NCBI GenBank assembly: GCA_963774305.1
Contig: CAVZEM010000002.1
Coordinates: 14,400 to 78,399, forward strand
From: DASUPK01 sp963774305
GTDB lineage: Bacteria; Actinomycetota; Thermoleophilia; Solirubrobacterales; 70-9
Direction: 5' to 3'
DNA length: 64,000 bases
Below the pieces are notes generated by a model. That model worked only from the letters and a program-made list of their open reading frames with translations. It ran no database searches and was not told the DNA's origin. A program made the position numbers and the translations under genes. Positions 40,706-49,717 of the stretch are shown here, in pieces; within the stretch, counting starts at the first letter, position 1, and every line of letters begins with the position of its first letter.

Positions 40706-42157
40706 ATGGAGCCGCGCACCCCGCTCCTGCTGCGCCAGCCGCCTCGCTCGCGAAGCCTCGGACTCTCCGTGGCGGCCGCGTCGGTCGCGCTCTGTACCGC
40801 GGCGATCTACCCGCTGAAGGCCGTCGCGCCCGCGGTCTCCCTGGGCGTCGTCTATCTGCTCGCGGTGGTCGGGGTCTCGATCTTCTTCGGCCTGCGCCTT
40901 GGATTGATCACGGCGGTCGCGAGCGCCGCCGCCTTCAACTTCTTCCACCTACCCCCGGTCGGCCGGTTCACGATCGCCGACTCGCGGAACTGGGTGGCGC
41001 TGGTGGCCTTCTTCGTCGCCGCGGCGATCGCGAGCACGCTGGCCGAACTGGCGCGCAGCCGGGCCCAGGAGGCCGATGCCCGGCGCCGGGAGGCCGACTT
41101 GGTGGCGGAGCTCGCCAGGGTGCTGCTCGGGGGCCCCGACCTCCGGGCCGCGTTGCCATCGGCGGCTGAGCGGATCTCGCGTGCTCTCGAACTGCCGTCG
41201 GCCGCCATCCACCGTGGCGACGTGGAGCCCAGACCCGGGAATCTCGCCCTTGCACTGACCCACGACGGGCGAAGGCTGGGGACGCTGATCGTCCCCGAGG
41301 GAATCGACCCCGAGAACCTTGATCGTCTGCGCGAACGGTTGGTGCCCGGCCTCGACGCTCTCCTGGCGGCCGCGCTCGAACGCGAGGAGATGCTCAAGTC
41401 GACGGTGGAGGCGGAGGCACTGCGCCGAAGCGACGAGATGAAGACGGCCCTGCTGCGGACGGTGTCCCACGACCTGCGCACCCCGATCACCGCCATTCGC
41501 GCCGCGGCGGATGCCCTCGGCTCGCCGGCGATCGACGAGAGCGAGCGTGTCGAGCTCAGGGAGGCGATCGCGGGCGACGCCGATCGCCTCGGCGGATTGG
41601 TCGACAACCTGCTCGACCTCTCGCGCCTGCGGACGGGGACGGCGGAGCCCTCGCGCGACTGGTGCTCGCTCGAGGAGGTGATCGAGGCCGCCCTCGACGA
41701 CGTCGCGGTCGGCCGGGCCCGCTTCCAGCTCTCGATCGATCCGATGCTGCCGTTCATCCGCGCTGATTCCGCGCAGCTCGAACGGGCTTTCGCCAACCTG
41801 CTCTCGAACGCGATCCGCTATGGCGGCGACCAGCCGGTTTCCGTGCGCGCTCGGGAGATCTCGGGCCGGGTGGTGGTGCGCGTGGTCGACCGGGGCCCGG
41901 GCATCGCTGAGCGCGAGCTGAAGAACATCTTCGAGCCGTTCTTCCGGGGCGCGCAGGGCGCCACCCAGGCGGGGGCGGGGCTCGGCTTGGCGATCGTCAA
42001 GGGCTTCGTCGAAGCGAACGGGGGCGCGGTCTGGGCGGAGTCGCTGCCCGGGCAGGGGACCACCTTCGTGGTGGAGTTCCCACTCGGCGAAGCGACCGGC
42101 GAGACGCCTGCGGTGGAGCCGCCGGCCATCGACCAGCCGGCGCCGGTCGCGCGATGA
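40706..42157 (+). CDS. kdpD: Kdp-type sensor histidine kinase (membrane and kinase half of KdpD)
   Basis: The 483-residue protein begins with the DUF4118 four-helix membrane region (LKAVAPAVSLGVVYLLAVVG and FNFFHLPPVGRFTIAD). A linker/GAF-like part follows, then HisKA with TVSHDLRTPITAIRAAADAL and HATPase with FANLLSNAIRYGG, VVDRGPGIAERELKNIFEPF and GAGLGLAIVKGFVEANGG. This is the C-terminal two thirds of E. coli KdpD. The N-terminal KdpD and USP domains are a separate gene at 48554-49717. It overlaps the response regulator gene by four bases. It should sense potassium or turgor stress. Confidence 0.85.
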   Translation: MEPRTPLLLRQPPRSRSLGLSVAAASVALCTAAIYPLKAVAPAVSLGVVYLLAVVGVSIFFGLRLGLITAVASAAAFNFFHLPPVGRFTIADSRNWVALVAFFVAAAIASTLAELARSRAQEADARRREADLVAELARVLLGGPDLRAALPSAAERISRALELPSAAIHRGDVEPRPGNLALALTHDGRRLGTLIVPEGIDPENLDRLRERLVPGLDALLAAALEREEMLKSTVEAEALRRSDEMKTALLRTVSHDLRTPITAIRAAADALGSPAIDESERVELREAIAGDADRLGGLVDNLLDLSRLRTGTAEPSRDWCSLEEVIEAALDDVAVGRARFQLSIDPMLPFIRADSAQLERAFANLLSNAIRYGGDQPVSVRAREISGRVVVRVVDRGPGIAERELKNIFEPFFRGAQGATQAGAGLGLAIVKGFVEANGGAVWAESLPGQGTTFVVEFPLGEATGETPAVEPPAIDQPAPVAR

Positions 42158-42829
42158 GCCAGCGGATCCTCGTCTGCGACGACGAGATGCAGATCCGCCG
42201 GGCACTCCGGGTGGTGCTCAAGGACGCGGGCTTCGAGGTGGTGGAGACGGCGGATGCCGCCGAGGCCCTCGACGCCGCCTCGGTGAAGCCGCCGGACGCT
42301 GCGATCATCGACCTGCTTCTGCCGGATGGCGACGGGATCGAGGTCACCCGAAGCATTCGCTCGTGGAGCGAGATGCCGATCCTCGTCCTCTCGGCGGTGG
42401 GGGAGGAGGAGCAGAAGGTGCGCGCGCTCGAAGCCGGCGCGGACGACTACGTCACCAAGCCGTTCGGCCCCCGGGAGCTGGTCGCGAGGCTGAACGCGGC
42501 GCTACGCCGAGTCGGCGGAGGCCCGGACGAGCCGGCGATCGCAGTCGATGGGCTGCTGATCGACCTCGCGGCCCACACGGTGACGCCGCAACGACGAGGA
42601 GATACACCTGACACCGATCGAATTCAGGCTGCTCACGGCTCTGGCGCGCAATCGCGGACGACTGATGACGCACCGCGCCCTGCTCAAGGAGGTCTGGGGG
42701 CCCGAGTGGGAAGAGGACACACAGACTCTGCGAACACACATCGCGAACCTGAGGCGGAAGATCGAGCCACCCGACGGGCCGCGCTACATCCACACGGACC
42801 CCGGCGTCGGCTACCGATTCGCGGCCTAG
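42154..42829 (+). CDS. kdpE: KdpE-like response regulator, one frameshift
   Basis: The receiver domain is intact (ILVCDDEMQIRRALRVVL, phospho-acceptor in AIIDLLLPDGDG, lysine in DDYVTKPFGPRELVARL). The OmpR/PhoB winged helix follows in another frame: HLTPIEFRLLTALARNRGRL, LLKEVWGPEW, LRTHIANLRRKIEPPDGPRY. The shift is one base near 42585. With it corrected the protein is about 224 residues, the usual KdpE length. It should bind the phased repeats just downstream. Confidence 0.85.
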
Positions 42830-42848
42830 CCGCCACCGCTCACACAGG

Positions 42849-42890
42849 CTTCACACGATCTTTGCGTCCGCGTGTGGCGATCTTCGCGTC
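42849..42890 (+). promoter_or_regulatory. Probable KdpE-type operator upstream of the kdp structural genes
   Basis: CTT triplets recur at 42849, 42860 and 42882 (11- and 22-base steps). They lie inside two near-identical 13-mers, CGATCTTTGCGTC (42856-42868) and CGATCTTCGCGTC (42878-42890). Flanking CACACG/CGTGTG sequences form inverted repeats. The 94-base gap between the regulator gene and the next gene is the only promoter-sized gap before the structural genes. Confidence 0.55.
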
Positions 42891-42923
42891 TTCGTCACAC
42901 GCGCGCGCCGACACTCCAGGCAG

Positions 42924-43331
42924 ATGAGATCCGGGCAGCTCAACCGCTCCGCCGGTGTGGTCCGAGTCCGAACCTGGCTCCACCGTCACAAGCTCGATCT
43001 GGAGCTTGCCGGTGGAGCAGACCCGAATCTCGACCCGATGTACAGGCAGCGAGCGCTCGAGCTGCTCGATCCTGAATCTCGTCGCCGCCTCGCGTTCTCG
43101 CTGGAAGAGCTCTCACCGCAGCCCTCGTCGGAGTTCGACCTCCTGTTGGAGCGATTGAGGGCGCCGGCGCCGGTCAGGCCCCAGGGCGTGGCGAAGGCAC
43201 GCCTATTGATCACCGATGGGACCGGCCCACTCTGGGGAGCGGGGGGCGAGGCGGAGCTCTCGGTCGCGGCGGTGGACGCGCTGGACGGTCTCGACCACGG
43301 GCCGTCGCTCCACGGCTTTGATCTCCTCTGA
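42924..43331 (+). CDS. Small uncharacterised kdp-linked protein, family member C
   Basis: The 135-residue, mostly helical protein has VRTWLHRHKLDLELAGGADP, then RALELLDPESRRRLAFSLEE, and PVRPQGVAKARLLITDGTGP followed by LW. It aligns along its length with the protein at 48058-48552 and shares its C-terminal motif with those at 63316-63744 and 63789-64000. No known domain or catalytic residue is recognised. It is the first gene of the kdp structural block, upstream of the peptide genes. A role in the Kdp system is inferred only from position. Confidence 0.6.
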   Translation: MRSGQLNRSAGVVRVRTWLHRHKLDLELAGGADPNLDPMYRQRALELLDPESRRRLAFSLEELSPQPSSEFDLLLERLRAPAPVRPQGVAKARLLITDGTGPLWGAGGEAELSVAAVDALDGLDHGPSLHGFDLL

Positions 43332-43335
43332 GCGC

Positions 43336-43353
43336 CTTGACGAAATCTTGATG
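43336..43353 (+). promoter_or_regulatory. Second KdpE-type box upstream of kdpF
   Basis: CTTGACGAAAT-CTTGATG has CTTGA at 43336 and 43347, exactly 11 bases apart. It lies in the 78-base gap before the two peptide genes. A second CCTTGACG lies near 43378. Confidence 0.5.
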
Positions 43354-43409
43354 CGAGAGCGCCAAAGCCCCACGCGCCCTTGACGGCGCCGCCGGCGATC
43401 CTGCCGCCC

Positions 43410-43490
43410 ATGGATCTGATCTCCATCGGGATCGCGCTGGTGGTCTTCGCCGCGCTCTACTTCCTGATCGACGGACTGGACCGCGTATGA
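43410..43490 (+). CDS. 26-residue membrane peptide upstream of KdpF
   Basis: The frame MDLISIGIALVVFAALYFLI then DGLDRV is a single hydrophobic helix with a charged C-terminus. It overlaps the KdpF start by ATGA. Its shape mirrors KdpF. It could be a second small subunit stabilising the Kdp complex; that is inference from topology and coupling. Confidence 0.6.
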   Translation: MDLISIGIALVVFAALYFLIDGLDRV

Positions 43491-43576
43491 GCTTCGCCGA
43501 GGGGACGATGCTGATCGTCTCGATCGCGCTGTTCTTCTACCTGCTCTACGCGCTCCTTCGCGGCGAGAACCTGTGA
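43487..43576 (+). CDS. kdpF: KdpF, small subunit of the potassium-transporting ATPase
   Basis: The 29-residue peptide has one membrane helix and ends YLLYALLRGENL, very like the YLVYALI ending of E. coli KdpF. It overlaps both the preceding peptide (ATGA) and kdpA (GTGA). KdpF stabilises the KdpFABC complex in the membrane. Confidence 0.82.
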   Translation: MSFAEGTMLIVSIALFFYLLYALLRGENL

Positions 43577-45340
43577 CCGTCAACGGCTGGCTGCAGCTGG
43601 CGATCTACGTCGCCGTGCTCACCGCGCTGGTGCCGCTGCTCGGCGGCTACATGGCGCGCGTCTATCAGGGCGAGCGTCTGCTGCTCGAGCGGCCGCTCGG
43701 CTGGCTCGAGCGGCTGATCTACAGGGTGCTCGGCCCCTCGGCCCGCACCGAGCAGGACTGGAAGGCCTACGGCAAGACGACGGTCGTCTTCAGCCTCGTC
43801 TTCTTCGTCGTCCTGTACGTGATCCTGCGCACGCAGAGCATTCACCCCTTCAACCCGGAGGGGTTCCGCTCGGCGCCCTGGGACGTGACCTTCAACACCA
43901 CGTCCTCGTTCGTCACCAACACGAACTGGCAGTACTACGGCGGCGAGACGACGATGACGTACTTCTCGCAGATGGCCGGCCTGGCCGTCCAGAACTTCGT
44001 CTCGGCGGCGGTCGGCATGGCCGTGCTCGCGGCCGTGATCAGGGGCTTCGCCAGCCGCGGCGTCAAGGAGCTCGGCAACTTCTGGCGGGACGTCACCCGG
44101 ACGCTGCTCTACATCCTGCTTCCGCTGGCGGCGATCGGGACGCTGATCCTGGTCTCCCAGGGCGTGATCCAGAGCGCTCGGCGGCTACGTCACGATCCAC
44201 GGCCTCGGCGGCCTCGACCAGACGCTCGCCATGGGGCCCGCCGCCTCGCAGATCGCGATCAAGCAGCTGGGCACCAACGGCGGCGGCTTCTTCAACGTCA
44301 ACAGCACGATGCCGTTCGAGAACCCGACGCAGTTCTCGAACTTCGTCGAGGCGATCTTCATCCTCCTGATTCCCGCCTCCGCGACGGCTCAGTACGGCCG
44401 CATGGTCGGCAACCGCCGCCAGGGCTGGGCCCTCTACGCCACCATGCTGGTCTTCATGGTCGGCCTGTTCGGCGTCGCCTACGCCGCCGAGCAGCACGGC
44501 TCGCCGGCCCAGCACGTCGCCGGCGAGCACACCGCGGTGGCGGACGGCTCGACGGGCGGCAACCTCGAGGGCAAGGAGCAGCGCAACGGGATCACGGACA
44601 GCGCTCTCTGGGCCAACGTCACCACCGACGCCTCGAACGGCTCCGTCGATTCCGCCCATGACTCGTACACGGGGATCGGCGGACTCGTTCCCCTGACCAA
44701 CATGATGACCGGGGAGGTGATCTTCGGCGGGGTCGGCTCGGGCTTGTACGGAATGCTCATGACCGTTCTGCTTGCGGTGTTCATAGCCGGCCTGATGGTG
44801 GGCAGAACGCCCGAGTACCTCGGGAAGAAGGTCGAGTCCCGCGAGGTGAAGCTGGTCCTGATCGGGCTGCTCTTCACCCCGATGGTGGCGCTGATCGCCA
44901 CCGGGATCGCGATCTCGAGCAAGTACGGCACGCCCTCGATCTACAACCCGGGGCCCCAGGGCTTCTCCGAGACGCTCTACGCCTACATCTCGCAGGCGAA
45001 CAACAACGGCTCCGCCTTCGCCGGCTACACCGGCTTCGTGCAGCCGAACGCCCCGGGCAACTTCGGCTCGTACGGGATCACCTTCGCCGACATCCTCGGT
45101 GGGCTCTCGATGCTCACGGCGCGCTTCGTCCCGCTGCTCTCGGCCCTGGCCATCGCCGGATCGCTCTCGGTCAAGCGCGTCGTCCCCGCCGGCCCCGGCA
45201 CCTTCCGGACCGACAACCCGACCTTCGTGATCCTGCTGCTCTCGGTGATCGTGATCGTCGCCGCCCTCACCTTCTTCCCCGCCGTCCTGCTCGGCCCGGT
45301 CGTCCAGGGCCTCACCAACCAGCTCGGCTTCCCCACCTAG
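43573..45340 (+). CDS. kdpA: KdpA, potassium-binding/translocating subunit, one frameshift
   Basis: The protein has the K+-channel-like fold of KdpA with selectivity-loop repeats: TSSFVTNTNWQYYGGETTMT, KQLGTNGGGFFNVNSTMPFE, FGGVGSGLYGMLM and ANNNGSAFAGYTGF. N-terminal helices include VPLLGGYMARVYQGE. A one-base insertion near 44176 (after GVIQS) splits the frame; corrected length is about 588 residues, normal for KdpA. GTG 43573 overlaps the kdpF stop. It is the only broken frame in the kdpF-B run, which favours a sequence error. Confidence 0.9.
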
Positions 45341-45344
45341 CCAC

Positions 45345-45989
45345 ATGCGCCGAGACCTCACAGCCTCGATCATCGCCGCGGTCGCGTTCACGCTGATCTT
45401 CGGCCTCGCCTACCCGCTGATCGCCACCGGCGTCTCGCAGGTGCTGTTCCCGAACAAGTCGGACGGCAGCCAGGTGAAGCTCGACGGCAAGGTCGTCGGC
45501 TCGAAGCTGATCGGGCAGAGCTTCACGATCCGGCGCCCGAACGACAACTCGAAGAAGCCGAAGTTCGCGAAGAAGCAGGTCAAGACGCCGGACCCCAAGT
45601 ACTTCCAGCCGCGGCCGTCGGTCACGACCTACAGCCCCGACGTCACCTACTTCAACAACCTCGGCCCGAACGACAAGGAGCTGATGCAGCAGTTCAAGGG
45701 CTACATCCAGGCCTACCTGGCGCTGGAGCGTCCCTACGACCCGGGTCTGACCCGCCGCGACATCCCGGTTGACGCGATCACCACCTCGGCCTCCGGCGTC
45801 GACCCGCACATCTCGCAGGCGAACGCCCGGATCCAGGCTCACCGGATCTCGAAGGTGCGCGGCATCTCACTCGACCGGGTGAACCAGCTGATCGACGACA
45901 ACACCGACGGGCGCGCACTCGGCGTCCTCGGCGAGCCCGGAGTGAACGTGCTCGAGCTCAACATCGCTCTCGACAAGGAGTCCCAGTAG
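45345..45989 (+). CDS. kdpC: KdpC, potassium-transporting ATPase subunit C
   Basis: The 214-residue protein has one N-terminal helix (AFTLIFGLAYPLIATGVSQV). GQSFTIRRPND follows, then the KdpC core DAITTSASGVDPHISQANAR, and LGVLGEPGVNVLELNIALD. KdpC supports ATP binding by KdpB and contacts KdpA. Here the gene lies between kdpA and kdpB rather than after kdpB. Its stop overlaps the GTG of kdpB. Confidence 0.93.
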   Translation: MRRDLTASIIAAVAFTLIFGLAYPLIATGVSQVLFPNKSDGSQVKLDGKVVGSKLIGQSFTIRRPNDNSKKPKFAKKQVKTPDPKYFQPRPSVTTYSPDVTYFNNLGPNDKELMQQFKGYIQAYLALERPYDPGLTRRDIPVDAITTSASGVDPHISQANARIQAHRISKVRGISLDRVNQLIDDNTDGRALGVLGEPGVNVLELNIALDKESQ

Positions 45990-48058
45990 TGACCGACAAC
46001 AACCGCCGCCGTTCGTCCATGTTCGACCGCGAGCTCTTCCTGCCCGCGCTCTGGGCGAGCGTCAAGAAGCTCAATCCGCGCCACCAGATCCACAACCCGG
46101 TGATGTTCGTGGTCGAGGTCGGCGCCGTGATCACGACGATCGGGTGGATCAACCAGGTCTTCGGGAACCCACCGCTCGGCGGCGGAGACGAGCCTGCCTG
46201 GTTCACCTTCACCGTCGCGCTCTGGCTCTGGCTGACCGTGGTCTTCGCCAACATGGCGGAGGCTCTGGCCGAGGGACGTGGCAAGGCCCAGGCCGACGCC
46301 CTGCGTGCGGCGCGGACCGAGACCGTCGCCCACCTGAAGGACGGCCGCGAGGTGACTGCCTCGGAGCTGCAGAAGGGCGATGTCGTGATCGTCAACGCCG
46401 GCGAGATGATCCCCGGCGACGGCACGGTCATCGAGGGGATCGCGTCGGTCGACGAGTCCGCGATCACCGGTGAGTCCGCGCCCGTCATCCGGGAGGCCGG
46501 CGGCGACCGCAGCGCGGTCACCGGCGGCACGCGCGTGCTCTCCGACCAGATCACGGTCGAGATCACGCAGGAGCCCGGCAAGAGCTTCCTGGACCGCATG
46601 ATCGCGCTGGTCGAGGGCGCCGAGCGCCGCAAGACCCCGAACGAGATCGCCCTCAACATCCTGCTCTCGGGGCTGACGATCATCTTCCTCGCCGTCGTGG
46701 TGGTCCTGCGCCCGATGGCCGAGTTCTCCAGCACGGCCGCGTCCGTTGCGACCCTGATCGCCCTCCTCGTGGCGCTGATCCCGACCACCATCGGGGCGCT
46801 GCTCTCGGCGATCGGAATCGCCGGCATGGACCGCCTCGTGCGCCGCAACGTCCTGGCGCTGTCGGGTCGCGCGGTGGAGGCGTCCGGCGACGTGGACGTG
46901 CTCCTGCTCGACAAGACCGGCACGATCACCCTCGGCAACCGCGAGGCGACCGAGTTCGTGCCGATGCCGGGAGTGCCTGAGGCCGAGCTCGCCGAGGCGG
47001 CCCAGATGTCCTCGCTCGCCGACGAGACCCCCGAGGGGCGCTCGATCGTCGTGCTCGCGAAGAAGTACGGGATCCGCGAGCACGAGATGAGCGCCCAGGA
47101 CACGACCTTCGTCCCGTTCAGCGCCGAGACGAGGATGAGTGGCGTCGACGTCGATGGACGACGTCTGCGCAAGGGCGCGGGCGACGCGATCATCTCCTTC
47201 GCCCAGGCCGAGGGAGGGACGGTTCCCCCCGAGCTCCAGCCCCAGCTCGACCGGATCGGCCGCGAGGGCGGCACGCCGCTGGCAGTCGCCCGCGACAGCC
47301 AGGTGCTGGGCGTGATCTATCTCAAGGACGTGATCAAGGAGGGCATGACCCACCGCTTCGACCAGCTTCGCGCGATGGGCATCCGGACCGTGATGATCAC
47401 CGGCGACAACCGGCTGACCGCGGCCAAGATCGCCGAGGAGTCGGGCGTCGACGACTTCCTGGCCGAGGCGACGCCGGAGAAGAAGCTCGAGCTGATCAAG
47501 GATCAGCAGGCCGGCGGGCGCATGATCGCGATGACCGGCGACGGGACGAACGACGCCCCGGCCCTCGCGCAGGCGGACGTCGGGGTGACCATGAACACCG
47601 GCACCCAGGCGGCCCGCGAGGCCGGGAACATGGTCGACCTGGACTCGAATCCGACGAAGCTGATCGAGATCGTCGAGGTCGGAAAGCAGCTGCTCATCAC
47701 CCGCGGCGCCCTGACCACGTTCTCGATCGCGAACGACGTCGCCAAGTACTTCGCCATCCTGCCCGCGATCTTCGCCGCCACCTATGCGACGTCCGCGGGC
47801 GCAGACGGCCCGCTGAACAAGCTCAACATCATGGATCTGGGAACCCCGGAGTCGGCGATCATCTCGGCGATCATCTTCAACGCGCTGATCATCCCGCTGC
47901 TGATCCCGCTCGCTCTGCGCGGGGTCCGCTATCGGCCGGCCGGCGCCAGCGCGCTTCTGCGCCGCAACCTCTTCATCTACGGCCTGGGCGGCATCATCGC
48001 CCCCTTCATCGGCATCAAGCTGATCGACCTGATCGTTCACGGCCTGCTGGGAGCCTGA
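45989..48058 (+). CDS. kdpB: KdpB, P-type ATPase subunit
   Basis: The 689-residue protein has the P-type ATPase signatures: actuator TGES in ESAITGESAPVIREAGGD, phosphorylation loop LLLDKTGTITLGNREATEF, nucleotide-binding KGAGDAII, hinge MTGDGTNDAPALAQADVG, and GNMVDLDSNPTKLIEIVEVG. It hydrolyses ATP to drive high-affinity K+ import. Length is normal. GTG start overlaps kdpC, and the stop overlaps the ATG of the next small gene (TGATG). Confidence 0.96.
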   Translation: MTDNNRRRSSMFDRELFLPALWASVKKLNPRHQIHNPVMFVVEVGAVITTIGWINQVFGNPPLGGGDEPAWFTFTVALWLWLTVVFANMAEALAEGRGKAQADALRAARTETVAHLKDGREVTASELQKGDVVIVNAGEMIPGDGTVIEGIASVDESAITGESAPVIREAGGDRSAVTGGTRVLSDQITVEITQEPGKSFLDRMIALVEGAERRKTPNEIALNILLSGLTIIFLAVVVVLRPMAEFSSTAASVATLIALLVALIPTTIGALLSAIGIAGMDRLVRRNVLALSGRAVEASGDVDVLLLDKTGTITLGNREATEFVPMPGVPEAELAEAAQMSSLADETPEGRSIVVLAKKYGIREHEMSAQDTTFVPFSAETRMSGVDVDGRRLRKGAGDAIISFAQAEGGTVPPELQPQLDRIGREGGTPLAVARDSQVLGVIYLKDVIKEGMTHRFDQLRAMGIRTVMITGDNRLTAAKIAEESGVDDFLAEATPEKKLELIKDQQAGGRMIAMTGDGTNDAPALAQADVGVTMNTGTQAAREAGNMVDLDSNPTKLIEIVEVGKQLLITRGALTTFSIANDVAKYFAILPAIFAATYATSAGADGPLNKLNIMDLGTPESAIISAIIFNALIIPLLIPLALRGVRYRPAGASALLRRNLFIYGLGGIIAPFIGIKLIDLIVHGLLGA

Positions 48059-48552
48059 TGCCGGCGGGTGCCGGCCTCCTCGACTCCCTGGGGCCGCACC
48101 GAACGCCCCGGCGAGCCGACGGGCCACTGACCCGGGTGAGGGCCGCGCTGCTCTGGAGCTCACTCGACAGGGCGCTGGCTCGGGGCGTCGATCCAAGCGC
48201 CTCTCGGGCACTTGCCCGCCGAGCGGCTCAGCTCACCTCCACCCGCTCCCGCAGGCGGCTGGCAGCGGGTTTGGGGCGCTTGCTCTCGGCTTCCCGGCAG
48301 CCCCGCCGCCGGAGGCCGGGCCCGGCGGTCAGCCCGGATCGCCGGGAGATCGACCTCGCCCGGCCGCTGCTGCTGCGGCTCGAGGCCCTGCTTCTCTCGG
48401 AAACCCCGGTCCATGCCAAGGGAATGGCTGGGCTCGAGCTGCTGCTCACGGACGGCGTCGGGTGCGCGTACGCTCCGGCGTATCCGGGTCAGCTGCTCGA
48501 TGAGCTCGAGAACCTGAGTCTGGCCCTCGAAGGACGAGAGGAAGGCTGGTGA
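48058..48552 (+). CDS. Small uncharacterised kdp-linked protein, family member D
   Basis: The 164-residue protein is coupled to kdpB by TGATG. It has VRAALLWSSLDRALARGVDP, RRAAQLTSTRSRRRLAAGLG, and PVHAKGMAGLELLLTDGVGC followed by AYAP. It aligns with the protein at 42924-43331: both have VR..L....LD..LA.G.DP, an SRRRLA block and an LLxTDG motif. A basic proline-rich stretch (RQPRRRRPGPA) is inserted in the middle. No function is known. Its tight coupling to kdpB is the best hint of a Kdp role. Confidence 0.6.
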   Translation: MPAGAGLLDSLGPHRTPRRADGPLTRVRAALLWSSLDRALARGVDPSASRALARRAAQLTSTRSRRRLAAGLGRLLSASRQPRRRRPGPAVSPDRREIDLARPLLLRLEALLLSETPVHAKGMAGLELLLTDGVGCAYAPAYPGQLLDELENLSLALEGREEGW

Positions 48553-48553
48553 G

Positions 48554-49717
48554 ATGGTCGAGGTTCCGCAGGGGGAGACAGTTGCTCCGGAGGAGTCCGG
48601 CCGGGAGCGGGGGCGCCACAAGATCTTCCTCGGCATGGTCGCCGGCGTAGGAAAGACCTACCGGATGCTGCAGGAGGGCAGGGCCGAGATTGACTCGGGG
48701 AGGGACGTGGTGGTCGGTTACCTCGAGCCTCACGGCCGCGTCGAGACGGTCGCCCAGGCCTCGGGCCTCGAGATGCTGCCCCGCCGCCGGGTGAGCTATC
48801 GCGACATGGAGCTCGAGGAGATGGACCTGCCCGGCATCATCCGCCGGGCGCCCGACCTCGCGCTGATCGACGAGCTTGCCCACACCAACGCCCCGGGGGT
48901 CGAGCACGAGAAGCGCTACCAGGACGTCGAGGACGTGCTCGAGATGGGCATCGACGTCTTCTCGACCGTCAACGTCCAGCACCTCGAGAGCCTCAATGAC
49001 AGCGTCTGCGAGCTGACCGGAGTCCGTGTGCGGGAGACGATGCCGGACGACGTGCTGAGCGCTGCCGACGAGGTCGTGCTCATCGACCTCACCCCGGAGG
49101 CCCTGCTGGCGAGGCTGCGCGCGGGCAAGATCTATCCGCCGGAGCGGATCGACACGGCCCTCAACAACTTCTTCAAGATCGAGAACCTGGCCGCGCTGCG
49201 CGAGGTTGCCCTGCGCCAGGTTGCCGAGGAGGTCGAGTCCAAGCGGCTCGTCCGCGAGACCATCGGCCAGCGCGATGACCGCATGATCGAGAGCGCCGCC
49301 ACCCAGGCGGTCGGTGAACGGCTGCTGGCCCTGGTCGAGCCCAAACCGGGCACTCAGCGGCTGGTGCGGAGAGCGTGGCGATCGTCGCAGCGGCTCGGTG
49401 GCGAGCTCGACCTGCTCTGGGTGAAGAAGCCCGGCCACACTCCGACCAGCGAGGAGCGCGAGCAGCTGGACGCGATCGGGCGGCTCGCTGCCATTCTGGG
49501 GGCCCACCTGCTCGTCGAGGAGGGCGACGACGTCGTGCAGACGGTGAAGGATGTCGCCGAGGAGAAGGGCAGCACCTACGTGCTGATCGGCACCCCCTCG
49601 CCGCGCACCGGCCTCGACCGCTTCAAGCCGGCCCTTCCAATGAGGCTGATCGAAGCGATGCCCGGGATCGACCTGCGAGTCGTCGCCGACCGATCACTGC
49701 GGGAGGAAGAGGAATGA
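48554..49717 (+). CDS. Separate KdpD N-terminal regulatory protein (KdpD plus USP domains)
   Basis: The 387-residue protein has the KdpD N-terminal domain with a Walker A-like GMVAGVGKTYRMLQEGRAEI, GYLEPHGRVET, LIDELAHTNAPG and STVNVQHLESLNDSV. A USP-like domain follows (about 250-387) with LLWVKKPGHTPTSEE and YVLIGTPSPR. In E. coli these domains are the first 400 residues of KdpD; here they form their own protein, with the kinase half encoded 6 kb upstream. The N-terminal domain is where c-di-AMP binds in some firmicutes. The protein probably pairs with the kinase at 40706. Confidence 0.88.
   Translation: MVEVPQGETVAPEESGRERGRHKIFLGMVAGVGKTYRMLQEGRAEIDSGRDVVVGYLEPHGRVETVAQASGLEMLPRRRVSYRDMELEEMDLPGIIRRAPDLALIDELAHTNAPGVEHEKRYQDVEDVLEMGIDVFSTVNVQHLESLNDSVCELTGVRVRETMPDDVLSAADEVVLIDLTPEALLARLRAGKIYPPERIDTALNNFFKIENLAALREVALRQVAEEVESKRLVRETIGQRDDRMIESAATQAVGERLLALVEPKPGTQRLVRRAWRSSQRLGGELDLLWVKKPGHTPTSEEREQLDAIGRLAAILGAHLLVEEGDDVVQTVKDVAEEKGSTYVLIGTPSPRTGLDRFKPALPMRLIEAMPGIDLRVVADRSLREEEE

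Noticed and set aside
45839..48211. A 790-codon minus-strand frame opposite kdpC/kdpB
   Set aside because: It mirrors conserved Kdp genes codon for codon, has low-complexity Arg/Asp/Gly-rich sequence and no domain. High GC makes such antisense frames common here (also 10409-11878 and 55358-57748).
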